Below, piece after piece: positions 1 to 6,286 of a stretch of 64,000 nt of DNA (the first letter of the stretch is position 1; every line of letters starts with the position of its first letter). Below the pieces are notes generated by a model. It was not told the origin of the DNA and made no database searches. It saw only the letters and a program-made list of their open reading frames with translations. A program made the position numbers and the translations under genes. Location: positions 133,351 through 197,350 of the forward strand of contig CAYLMK010000012.1 in the NCBI GenBank assembly GCA_964384945.1, in the 5' to 3' direction. The stretch comes from S015-6 sp964384945 (GTDB lineage Bacteria; Desulfobacterota; DSWW01).

Positions 1-761
1 GGGTCATCGACATAAGCGCGGACTTCCGCCTCAAGGACCCGCAGACCTACAGGGAATGGTACAATAAGGAGCACACCGCGCCGGATCTCCTTGGGCAGGC
101 GGTCTACGGCCTTACCGAGCTCTACCGGCCGCGCCTGCCCGGGGCGCGCATCGTGGCCAATCCCGGGTGTTACCCCACTGCCTCGATTCTGGCCCTGGCT
201 CCCCTCCTGCGGGAGGGGCTCGCCGATCTCGATTCGCTTGTGATCGACGCCAAGTCCGGCGTGTCGGGAGCAGGCCGGTCCCTGAGCCTGCGCACCCATT
301 TCTCGGAGACGACCGAGGACCTGCAGGCCTACAGCCCGGTCCGGCACCGCCACGTGCCCGAGATCGAACAGGAGAGTTCCCTGCTGGCCGGCCGGAAGAT
401 CTCGGTCATGTTCGTGCCCCACCTGATCCCCATGATCCGGGGCATGCTCGCCACGGTCTACTGCAAGCCAGCCCGCGAGACGGACACGAAGGAACTCACG
501 GATCTCTACCGGTCCTTCTACGAGGAGGAACCGTTTATCGACGTCCTTGCGTCGGATGACCTTCCGCGCACCAAAGACGTCTGGGGCACGAACCGCTGCG
601 AGATCGCGGTCCGGTTCGATTCCCGCTCCTCCACGATCCTTGTGGTCTCCGCAATCGACAACCTCGTCAAGGGTGCCTCGGGCCAGGCCGTGCAGAACAT
701 GAACGTGGTCTTCGAGCTTCCGGAGCGTTCCGGCCTGGATGCGGTTGCACTCTACCCCTGA
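1..761 (+). CDS. argC: N-acetyl-gamma-glutamyl-phosphate reductase, 3' part (5' end outside window)
   Basis: ArgC reduces N-acetylglutamyl-5-phosphate to the semialdehyde with NADPH, the third step of arginine/ornithine synthesis, in the cytosol. The reading frame is open from base 3, so the N-terminal nucleotide-binding half lies before the window. The visible part begins with a VIDISADFRL stretch, then has the catalytic cysteine motif NPGCYPT (about bases 162-182), the acyl-phosphate-reductase core, and the C-terminal SAIDNLVKGASGQAVQN motif typical of ArgC. The stop TGA at 759-761 overlaps by 10 bp the 3' end of the convergent M50 protease gene. Family assignment is secure; only about 250 codons are present here. 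Confidence 0.96.
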   Translation, partial: VIDISADFRLKDPQTYREWYNKEHTAPDLLGQAVYGLTELYRPRLPGARIVANPGCYPTASILALAPLLREGLADLDSLVIDAKSGVSGAGRSLSLRTHFSETTEDLQAYSPVRHRHVPEIEQESSLLAGRKISVMFVPHLIPMIRGMLATVYCKPARETDTKELTDLYRSFYEEEPFIDVLASDDLPRTKDVWGTNRCEIAVRFDSRSSTILVVSAIDNLVKGASGQAVQNMNVVFELPERSGLDAVALYP

Positions 762-2062
762 GGCGAATCCGCCCGCAGACCTCCTTTGACCCTCCGGAGC
801 AGGCATCGGCCCGCCTGTGTCCCCGCCGGAATGAACCGGGCGAGCATCCGGGCTGCGCCCGTCAGCACGAGACAAAGGCAGAGCAAATGAACGAGTGCGG
901 TGAGGGCGCCGGGGACGTTTCCTTCCGCCCCGTTCGTGAACCCGGACTCCACGAGGTGCCGGGCCTGCGAGGGCAGCGCCAGGATCCGGGAAGGCAGGAA
1001 CCGGAACAGGAACACGAGCACGAGGCCGCCGAAGAGAAGGCTGCCGATCGCATAGAGAGCGAGGCCGAACCGCTCCAGGGGCCGGATCCTCAGAAGCGGC
1101 GCTTCTTCCGCGGCGCCGCCGCCCTTCACCCGATTCCACAGGGCCTTGAGCAGGAGCCGGGAACGGGAGCGAAGATTCGGGACTCCCAGAAGATCCGAAC
1201 AGAGCCAGTACCCGTCGAAGCGCAGGAAGGGGTTGAGGGAGATGAGAATGAGCCCGTCAAGTTCGAGCAGCACAAGAAGCCACAGGCGCTCCCGGGTAAG
1301 GAGGAAAAGAACGGAGGCCGGAATCGTCAGGAGAAGCTGAAAGTACATGCCGGCGAGGTCCACCACGACCCGCTCCTTTCTCCTGAGGCGCCAGGCGGCG
1401 GACACGTTGGCATAGAATACGGGAAACGCCAGGTAGAGTCCCAGACGGATTTCGCCGTGGGGGCATCGGAAGTATGCGCAGGCGGACAGGTGGCCGAACT
1501 CATGGAACAGGACCGAGAGCAGGATCAGCAGGTAGCCGATGAGGCGGTGCGAGGCGGACAACGAGGGGAGGAGATCCGCCGACATCCCGGAGAGAACCCC
1601 GGCATGGACGAGCCCGTGGCAGATCGCGGAGGCCAGCAGGAGCGGGAGCGAGCAGACCGGGTGAAACAGCAGGCGCAAACGCCGGGTAAGCGGCAGCGCC
1701 GCGCGGGCGGAAACGAGCCTGATCCCCTGCCCGCGGGCAGGCTTGGACGGACAGGGGGCGGCTCGCGGAGACGTGCCGGGCTCCGGCGCAAGGAGATCGT
1801 GGGGCGCGATGTGCCGGCGGATCCAGTCCCGCACGTCTGCCGGTTGAACGCGGCGATCCCACATGCCGGAGAGGATCCGGGCGATCTCTTCCGGGTCCCT
1901 GGACCCGTCGAGGAGGGTCATGATTTCGTAGAGATTTCGTGTGATCTGCAGCGATCTTCCGCCCGGGAAGAAGGCCAGGTAGGTGTCTTCCTCCGCGCTC
2001 GAGGAAAAGGGGGCAAGGGACACCCCGGGCCGCAGCCTCGGGCGGGAGGAAAGGTCACTCAT
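752..2062 (-). CDS. M50 site-2-type zinc metalloprotease with PqqD-like N-terminal domain (RiPP locus)
   Basis: 436 aa polytopic membrane protein. Residues about 20-95 resemble a PqqD-like winged helix (RiPP recognition element): a strand-rich start, then LDGSRDPEEIARIL and a terminal helix. The membrane part carries the zinc-protease motif HEFGH at 187-191 and the matching metal ligand Asp283 in NPFLRFDGYW. This is the arrangement of M50 enzymes found in peptide-maturation loci. About eight hydrophobic segments follow the domain linker. The ATG overlaps the stop of the last precursor peptide by 8 bases (ATGAGTGA), so translation is probably coupled. Inference: it binds the shared leader of the upstream peptides and cleaves it at or in the membrane. 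No ABC exporter is present, so this may be the only processing step encoded here. Confidence 0.88.
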   Translation of the reverse strand: MSDLSSRPRLRPGVSLAPFSSSAEEDTYLAFFPGGRSLQITRNLYEIMTLLDGSRDPEEIARILSGMWDRRVQPADVRDWIRRHIAPHDLLAPEPGTSPRAAPCPSKPARGQGIRLVSARAALPLTRRLRLLFHPVCSLPLLLASAICHGLVHAGVLSGMSADLLPSLSASHRLIGYLLILLSVLFHEFGHLSACAYFRCPHGEIRLGLYLAFPVFYANVSAAWRLRRKERVVVDLAGMYFQLLLTIPASVLFLLTRERLWLLVLLELDGLILISLNPFLRFDGYWLCSDLLGVPNLRSRSRLLLKALWNRVKGGGAAEEAPLLRIRPLERFGLALYAIGSLLFGGLVLVFLFRFLPSRILALPSQARHLVESGFTNGAEGNVPGALTALVHLLCLCLVLTGAARMLARFIPAGTQAGRCLLRRVKGGLRADSPQG

Positions 2063-2237
2063 AGCAGTAGGGGTGGCATCCGTGAAAGGGTTGGCATTCC
2101 ATGCCGCAGGCCTCGGGGCAGAGATACCCGGCAGCGAACTGCCAGCAGAAGGCGCCGAAGCAGGGGTCGAAGTCCAGGCAGGCCTGTTCGAGACGCCTGT
2201 CCAGCTCCTCGATGATTGCCTCGAGATCTTCTTTCAT
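2055..2237 (-). CDS. Cys-rich precursor peptide 7 of the RiPP-like array (60 aa)
   Basis: Last of seven tandem small peptides. The N-terminal leader is acidic and helical and carries the family motif IIEELDRRLEQA (residues 9-20). The tail holds eight cysteines at 20, 26, 31, 40, 44, 48, 54 and 58, with many aromatic residues, and ends PYCYE. The ATG overlaps the preceding peptide's stop as ATGA (2234-2237). Its own stop overlaps the ATG of the M50 protease. A GGGAG element lies about 10 bases before the start. It differs from peptides 2-4 in lacking the CxCDG motif. That it is a modified ribosomal peptide is inferred from the leader motif shared with its neighbours and from the surrounding radical SAM and protease genes. 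Confidence 0.8.
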   Translation of the reverse strand: MKEDLEAIIEELDRRLEQACLDFDPCFGAFCWQFAAGYLCPEACGMECQPFHGCHPYCYE

Positions 2238-2443
2238 CCCCGGCTCCCGTCCACGAGAAAGCAGGCGCATGCCCAGACGCAAGGTTCCGCCGCGCGGAGA
2301 TCCGACAGGGCCGGAAAGGCGGCCTCGAGTCGCCGTTCCAGCTCGTCCAGGAGGAGCGTTCCCCTGTCATCCTGGCGCGGTGAGACCTGCCGGACGTCGA
2401 TTCGATCCGCTTCCCCGCCCCCGGGCCTTCGCATGCGCGTCAT
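2234..2443 (-). CDS. Precursor peptide 6 of the RiPP-like array (69 aa, 3 Cys)
   Basis: Small peptide with an Arg/Asp-rich N-terminus, the array's leader motif LLDELERRLEAA (about residues 31-42), and a short tail with three cysteines (55, 59, 61) in a CVWACAC arrangement. The start ATG lies one base after the stop of peptide 5 (TGAGATG), preceded by a good GGAGG site. The stop overlaps the start of peptide 7. The leader motif is among the best conserved in the set, while the core is one of the shortest. It may therefore give a product different from the 6- to 11-Cys members. No function is known to me. Confidence 0.78.
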   Translation of the reverse strand: MTRMRRPGGGEADRIDVRQVSPRQDDRGTLLLDELERRLEAAFPALSDLRAAEPCVWACACFLVDGSRG

Positions 2444-2444
2444 C

Positions 2445-2609
2445 TCATCCTCCGGGCGGACACACATCGGTACACACGAACCAGACGCAGAGGGCGGCAT
2501 CGGCAAGACAGCCGTTCATGGTTTGCATCTGCAGGCGCTGCTCCATTGCCTCGATGCCGAGAAGCGCATCCTCGAAGGTGTCGATCAAGGTCCGGACCTC
2601 TTCCTCCAT
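2445..2609 (-). CDS. Precursor peptide 5 of the RiPP-like array (54 aa, 4 Cys)
   Basis: The most divergent member. The leader motif is reduced to EAMEQRLQMQT (about residues 20-30), and the tail has four cysteines (34, 41, 46, 50) ending CPPGG. I chose the ATG at 2609, which has a G-rich ribosome site (GGGGGG) just upstream. An in-frame GTG at 2630 would overlap the stop of peptide 4 as GTGA and add seven residues. Codon spacing with both neighbours is tight, so it is certainly translated as part of the run if the run is translated. Assignment as a precursor rests on position, size, motif remnant and Cys content. Confidence 0.72.
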   Translation of the reverse strand: MEEEVRTLIDTFEDALLGIEAMEQRLQMQTMNGCLADAALCVWFVCTDVCPPGG

Positions 2610-2626
2610 GGTTCCCCCCGCAGGGA

Positions 2627-2851
2627 TCACAAATAGTGGATGAGGCAGTGAGATTCACAGACCGCGATGCAGTCCTGTCCGTCGCACTGGCACAGGACGC
2701 CGAGGCATTCGCAGGATGCCGGGGCCACGGAGCCGGCGAGCGAGCTTTCCAGCCGCCGCTCGAGCTCCTCTACGGAAAGGGATCCCGGTTTCAGCGGAAC
2801 CGCAAAAAGCGGAGCCCGCGGCCGCTCGATGGCGCCTCCATTCGTCACCAT
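2627..2851 (-). CDS. Cys-rich precursor peptide 4 of the RiPP-like array (74 aa)
   Basis: Leader motif SVEELERRLESS (about residues 26-37), then a core with seven cysteines at 47, 49, 54, 56, 61, 65 and 69. The core contains CQCDGQDC followed by CxxxC, matching the CxCDGxxC arrangement of peptides 2 and 3. The ATG overlaps the end of peptide 3 (ATGGTGA) and is immediately preceded by a run of eight G that serves as a ribosome-binding-like tract and also encodes glycines of peptide 3. Addition of one G would fuse peptides 3 and 4 in frame. Other family members have their motif in the same order, which supports a common modification machinery. Confidence 0.82.
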   Translation of the reverse strand: MVTNGGAIERPRAPLFAVPLKPGSLSVEELERRLESSLAGSVAPASCECLGVLCQCDGQDCIAVCESHCLIHYL

Positions 2852-3105
2852 CCCCCCCCGTCCCGGCAGTGGTTGAAACAGTAGGTCGAGCAATCGCCGT
2901 GGCAGAAGCAGAGTTCCCCGTCGCAGCCGCAGAACCCGCCTGCGCACCATATCCCTTCCGCGCAATCGCCGGTGCAGACATTCATGCCGCAGTATTCCTC
3001 GTCGGCGGCGGGGAGCCTCTGCATCTCGAGCCTCTTCTCGAGTTCCTCGAGGGCGATTTCCTGCAAGTCGGCCTTCCTCAGGGACCGTATGCCCTTTCGC
3101 GTCAT
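2845..3105 (-). CDS. Cys-rich precursor peptide 3 of the RiPP-like array (86 aa, 11 Cys)
   Basis: Basic N-terminus (MTRKGIRSLRK), the leader motif IALEELEKRLEMQ (about residues 17-29), then eleven cysteines between residues 39 and 80, including CGCDGELC. Tail glycines and a terminal Trp complete the sequence. The start ATG follows the stop of peptide 2 by 11 bases with a GAGGGGG site in between. Its last codons overlap the start of peptide 4. The Cys spacing is mostly x1 to x5, which would suit many short-range cross-links or metal binding as well as thioether or S-alkyl modification. The sequence alone does not decide between these. Confidence 0.83.
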   Translation of the reverse strand: MTRKGIRSLRKADLQEIALEELEKRLEMQRLPAADEEYCGMNVCTGDCAEGIWCAGGFCGCDGELCFCHGDCSTYCFNHCRDGGGW

Positions 3106-3116
3106 GGGAGGCCCCC

Positions 3117-3398
3117 TCAAAAGATATCCACTAGGCAACTGTCGGCGACGCAGAGAGAACCGCACTCGGCCGCGCACATGCTCCCGTCGCAGGCGCACAG
3201 GTCCGTGCATCCCGAGTAGCCGGAAGCGCAGTGCAGGCCGCAGTCGGTGGGACAGAAGTCCGTGTAGCAGACCACGGCCGTTTCCATGGGCAGGGGGGCT
3301 TGCGTCTCGAGGCGGTCCTCCAACTCGTCCAGGGGAACTCCGTGAAAGCGGGGACGGGCGATGGGAACCCATTCTTCCTTTCTTTCGTCAGAGGGCAT
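3117..3398 (-). CDS. Cys-rich precursor peptide 2 of the RiPP-like array (93 aa, 11 Cys)
   Basis: The longest peptide. Leader motif PLDELEDRLETQ (about residues 22-33), then eleven cysteines (44, 49, 53, 57, 64, 68, 70, 75, 79, 83, 88) including CACDGSMC followed by CxxxC twice. The ATG lies 11 bases inside the end of peptide 1, with a GGGAGGG ribosome site upstream. With peptides 3 and 4 it defines the conserved core pattern CxCDGxxC. No signal peptide or membrane segment is evident, so any export would have to follow modification or proteolysis. Confidence 0.84.
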   Translation of the reverse strand: MPSDERKEEWVPIARPRFHGVPLDELEDRLETQAPLPMETAVVCYTDFCPTDCGLHCASGYSGCTDLCACDGSMCAAECGSLCVADSCLVDIF

Positions 3399-3630
3399 CG
3401 GCAATCCCTCCCAGGTCCAGGACCACGTCGCACGGACAGAAGACAGGGCACTTCGTTCCGCTGCAGCGGGTGGTGCAAAGGTAGTAGAGGCAAAGGGCGT
3501 CATCCAGGGCCACCGGCAGGGAGGCCGTCTGGGTCTCGAGGCGTTCCTCCAGCTCGTCCGGAGACGCAAGGAGGGGTCCCGGTGCGAGCGGGGGAACGAT
3601 TTCCGTAACGGGCGTTCGGGTTCGTTTCAC
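3388..3630 (-). CDS. Cys-rich precursor peptide 1 of the RiPP-like array (80 aa, 6 Cys)
   Basis: First peptide after the 880-aa synthase fusion. The start is GTG at 3630, overlapping the synthase stop as GTGA. There is no internal Met, so this is the only credible start. The leader motif is SPDELEERLETQ (about residues 23-34). The core has six cysteines (47, 52, 56, 61, 65, 67), ending in a CPCD that resembles the CxCDG of peptides 2-4, followed by a Cys-free hydrophobic tail. Direct overlap with the synthase gene ties the peptides to the isoprenoid enzymes at the level of translation. Confidence 0.8.
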   Translation of the reverse strand: MKRTRTPVTEIVPPLAPGPLLASPDELEERLETQTASLPVALDDALCLYYLCTTRCSGTKCPVFCPCDVVLDLGGIADAL

Positions 3631-6269
3631 GGCAACCCCCGCGCGAAGGTATTCTCATGGTTGTCGAGCCCGGCCTTTCTGCGGAAGGTGCGCACAATAT
3701 CGGGCAGGCTCTTCTCCAGCATTTCTTGCACCTGCCGGCGGGCATCCCGGGCGTCGCAAGGTTGCCGGAAAAGGCCCTCTCCCAGGAACAGAGCTGCACC
3801 GGCCGGAATGGGTGAGTCTTGGGACGGCGTCGGCTCCGGCAGCAGCCAGCGGAAAGCAGGCTCTCTCGGGTCGGGATGAAGCAGGAACCTCCTCAACTCT
3901 TCCCACAGGAAGGCCTCGTGCTCACGACACCAGGTCCAGTCGAGTCTCTGCATGCCCAGCCTCTCCCAGGGGGCCTGATCCGGAAACAGGCCGGCGCATG
4001 CGGACAGGGCGAGACCGGAAACGAAGATCCGCTCGAGCCGGTCTCGCAACGGGCCGTGGGTGAGGCCTCTTCGGGTTGTCGTCAGGGCCATGAGGATCTC
4101 CACGTTCAGGGGTCTAAGGCCCGTCGACAAGGGCCTGTTCCCCGGGCCGGACCGGAGGTGGATACCGGTCGTCATGCGCCCCGAGACGCTCAAGAAGAAA
4201 TGGGGGGGCATGCCGGGCCAGCGGCCCAGGAAGATCGTACCGGGCCAGGGGGGCGCGAGAACCTTTCGGGCCTCGCCCAGGACGGAGAGCGCATATCGAT
4301 GAAGCCTCTCCGGCACACCCGCATGCAGGACGATCTTCGGCTCCGGAGAGGCCTTCGTGCGGATCTGCCCCGGTCCCGCCTGCGCCGCCGAAGACGGATG
4401 GACAAGGCGGTGGCTGAACCAGGCGAGCAGGCTCCAGGCCGTCGTGAGTTCCCGGCTTCCGTAGAAGTGGCCGTTTTCTTGGTACACGGCGTTCGGGGGC
4501 CATGAGCCGTCTGCCTCCTGGGTCTGCAGCAGCCTTTCGGCCGCGCAGGACAGTTCGGGGCCCTGGTAGCCGGTTGCCAGGAGGCAGAGCAGGGCCAAGG
4601 CGGTATCCGTGGGGTTGCTCCATGCCCCGGGGGCGCGTCCACACCGGAGCAGGTATTCGTGAAGCGGCTTTCGGGGCAGCCTGGGTCCGCACGCGTGACA
4701 GAGGAGAAGGAGAGGGAGCAAAGGGTGGAAGACGCCTGCCCGCAGGGAAAGGCTCGGCGGGTCGCCCGATGGAATGCGGGCCCAGAGGGCGTAGTCCGCC
4801 TTGCGGACCGCCCCCGCAACCCATGATTCAAGCCTCGGGAGCCGGATCTTCGCCCGGGAGGCGGCCAGGAGCAGATGGGCCAGGTAGAGTCCGTGCGGGC
4901 GCGGATGTCCCCTGGACTCCAGGTGTTCGTCCAGACGGAACAGGGCTTCCCGGTCCATGGCGATGGGAGCAAGAGACTCCTCGAGCACGGCCGGTATGGA
5001 TGAATCTGGCGGGGTCTGCAGGGGGCCGGCGAGCCACCGGGAGGTCTCCAGCAGGCGTCCGGGCAATCGGGGGTTCAGCCCCTGCAGGGGGGAAAGAGCG
5101 AGCTCCATCGAGAAGGTGACAAACCGAGAAGGCGCCAGGATGACCGATGGATTCATGAACGGATAGGGAGACCGGGCGAGCGGGAAGCCCGGGGAGCAAG
5201 GTCTCGAGCCGGCGACGTAGCCGAGGGCCGCCTCGATACGCTCCTCCACGGTCATCGAGGTCGGTTTCCTCGTCGTTCTCCGGCGGATCTCTGCCAGATC
5301 GTGACGCATCGTGCGACAGTGGTGCAGGAACCCCCGGACCGTTCCGATCCACAGGGGCACGTTCATCCCCTCGGCCGAGTCGAGGGCGTCTTCAAAGCAC
5401 TGCTCGGCGAGCCGAAGCTGGTCTTCTGCGATGGCCCGGTGATACAGGACCTGCCCGACGGCGTCTTGCGGGACGGGTTCTGCGCGGTGAACCTGACGAT
5501 CGAAACCTCCCGCGAAAAGGACCCGGGTCAGCAGAAATGTGTAGTTCCTCTGCCGCAGGTCCTCCTTCCAGTCCCGCAGGTCGTCGAAACACTGGAAGCC
5601 GACAAGGAACCGGTCCTGCGATTGCATCAGCGGCCTCCATTCGTGCTTTCTTCCGGAAAGGATCCCCATGGCCAGCAGATTGGTCCGGAGGAGGGCCACC
5701 TTGCCGCTCGAAATGTCGAAGAACTCTTCCTGCGGATACTCACAAAGTCGATGCCGGTGGAGGCGCTGTTCCCTGACGATCGCCCGCGCATGCTCGAGGT
5801 ACCATGCATCGGTGTCGCGCCAGAATTCGTGTTCCGGAGGGAACAGGGGGAGGAGAATCTCCAGGGCCCGGTGCACGCAACGATCCGCCAGGCAGAAGTC
5901 CCAGGGGGTCCAGGGCCTCGTTTCGTCGATCTTCTTGTCTGCGAGCAGGACCGCCTCCAGGAGCACGCGGTTTGCCAGGCAGAGCCTTCGCAGGTCTTTC
6001 CGCGCGACCGACGAAAAAGCCCCGGCAAACAGAAACGGATAGTAATAGAAAGGCGAAAATCTTGGGTCTCCCCTGGTTCCCGGCAAGGGCCGGCGATGGA
6101 AGCGGGCCCCGGGGGGGCGTCGAGGGGATCCGCGGGTTCCCAGCCGTTTTGCGCATTCGTCGCGGAGGCGTGCCATGCCGAGGGCGACCCGTTCGGCCTC
6201 GCCCGCAAGAGAGTCAAGAGACGCCCCGGGTCTGGTTCCCGCTGGGTCACAATTCATGGACACGGGCAT
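3627..6269 (-). CDS. Class I isoprenoid-synthase-like / prenyltransferase-repeat fusion with extra C-terminal domain (880 aa)
   Basis: Paralogue of the 629-aa upstream neighbour. Residues about 70-335 look like a class I isoprenoid synthase fold: a degenerate first Asp motif DKKID (111-115), a second Asp-rich motif FDDLRDWKED (228-237), and a conserved RHDLAEIRRR helix. Residues about 340-625 resemble the alpha-barrel of terpene cyclases and protein prenyltransferases, with a QW-type motif QEADGSW (584-590) followed by GSRELTTAW. Residues about 640-880 form a further domain I cannot identify. The ATG at 6269 follows a GGCGGCAGGA stretch, 17 bases after the upstream stop; an ATG at 6257 is possible. 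Role is inferred: terpene cyclization, or prenyl transfer to the Cys-rich peptides whose genes overlap its stop codon. Confidence 0.72.
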   Translation of the reverse strand: MPVSMNCDPAGTRPGASLDSLAGEAERVALGMARLRDECAKRLGTRGSPRRPPGARFHRRPLPGTRGDPRFSPFYYYPFLFAGAFSSVARKDLRRLCLANRVLLEAVLLADKKIDETRPWTPWDFCLADRCVHRALEILLPLFPPEHEFWRDTDAWYLEHARAIVREQRLHRHRLCEYPQEEFFDISSGKVALLRTNLLAMGILSGRKHEWRPLMQSQDRFLVGFQCFDDLRDWKEDLRQRNYTFLLTRVLFAGGFDRQVHRAEPVPQDAVGQVLYHRAIAEDQLRLAEQCFEDALDSAEGMNVPLWIGTVRGFLHHCRTMRHDLAEIRRRTTRKPTSMTVEERIEAALGYVAGSRPCSPGFPLARSPYPFMNPSVILAPSRFVTFSMELALSPLQGLNPRLPGRLLETSRWLAGPLQTPPDSSIPAVLEESLAPIAMDREALFRLDEHLESRGHPRPHGLYLAHLLLAASRAKIRLPRLESWVAGAVRKADYALWARIPSGDPPSLSLRAGVFHPLLPLLLLCHACGPRLPRKPLHEYLLRCGRAPGAWSNPTDTALALLCLLATGYQGPELSCAAERLLQTQEADGSWPPNAVYQENGHFYGSRELTTAWSLLAWFSHRLVHPSSAAQAGPGQIRTKASPEPKIVLHAGVPERLHRYALSVLGEARKVLAPPWPGTIFLGRWPGMPPHFFLSVSGRMTTGIHLRSGPGNRPLSTGLRPLNVEILMALTTTRRGLTHGPLRDRLERIFVSGLALSACAGLFPDQAPWERLGMQRLDWTWCREHEAFLWEELRRFLLHPDPREPAFRWLLPEPTPSQDSPIPAGAALFLGEGLFRQPCDARDARRQVQEMLEKSLPDIVRTFRRKAGLDNHENTFARGLP

Positions 6270-6286
6270 TCCTGCCGCCTCTCGTT

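Noticed and set aside
887..2215. Plus-strand open frame opposite the M50 protease
   Set aside because: Composition is R/G/E/P-rich without motifs. The minus strand has the zinc-protease motifs, membrane segments and overlap with the peptide array.
3655..4350. DUF2268-type zinc protease domain at the end of the 880-aa fusion
   Set aside because: Weak resemblance only and no HExxH motif; kept as an unidentified domain.
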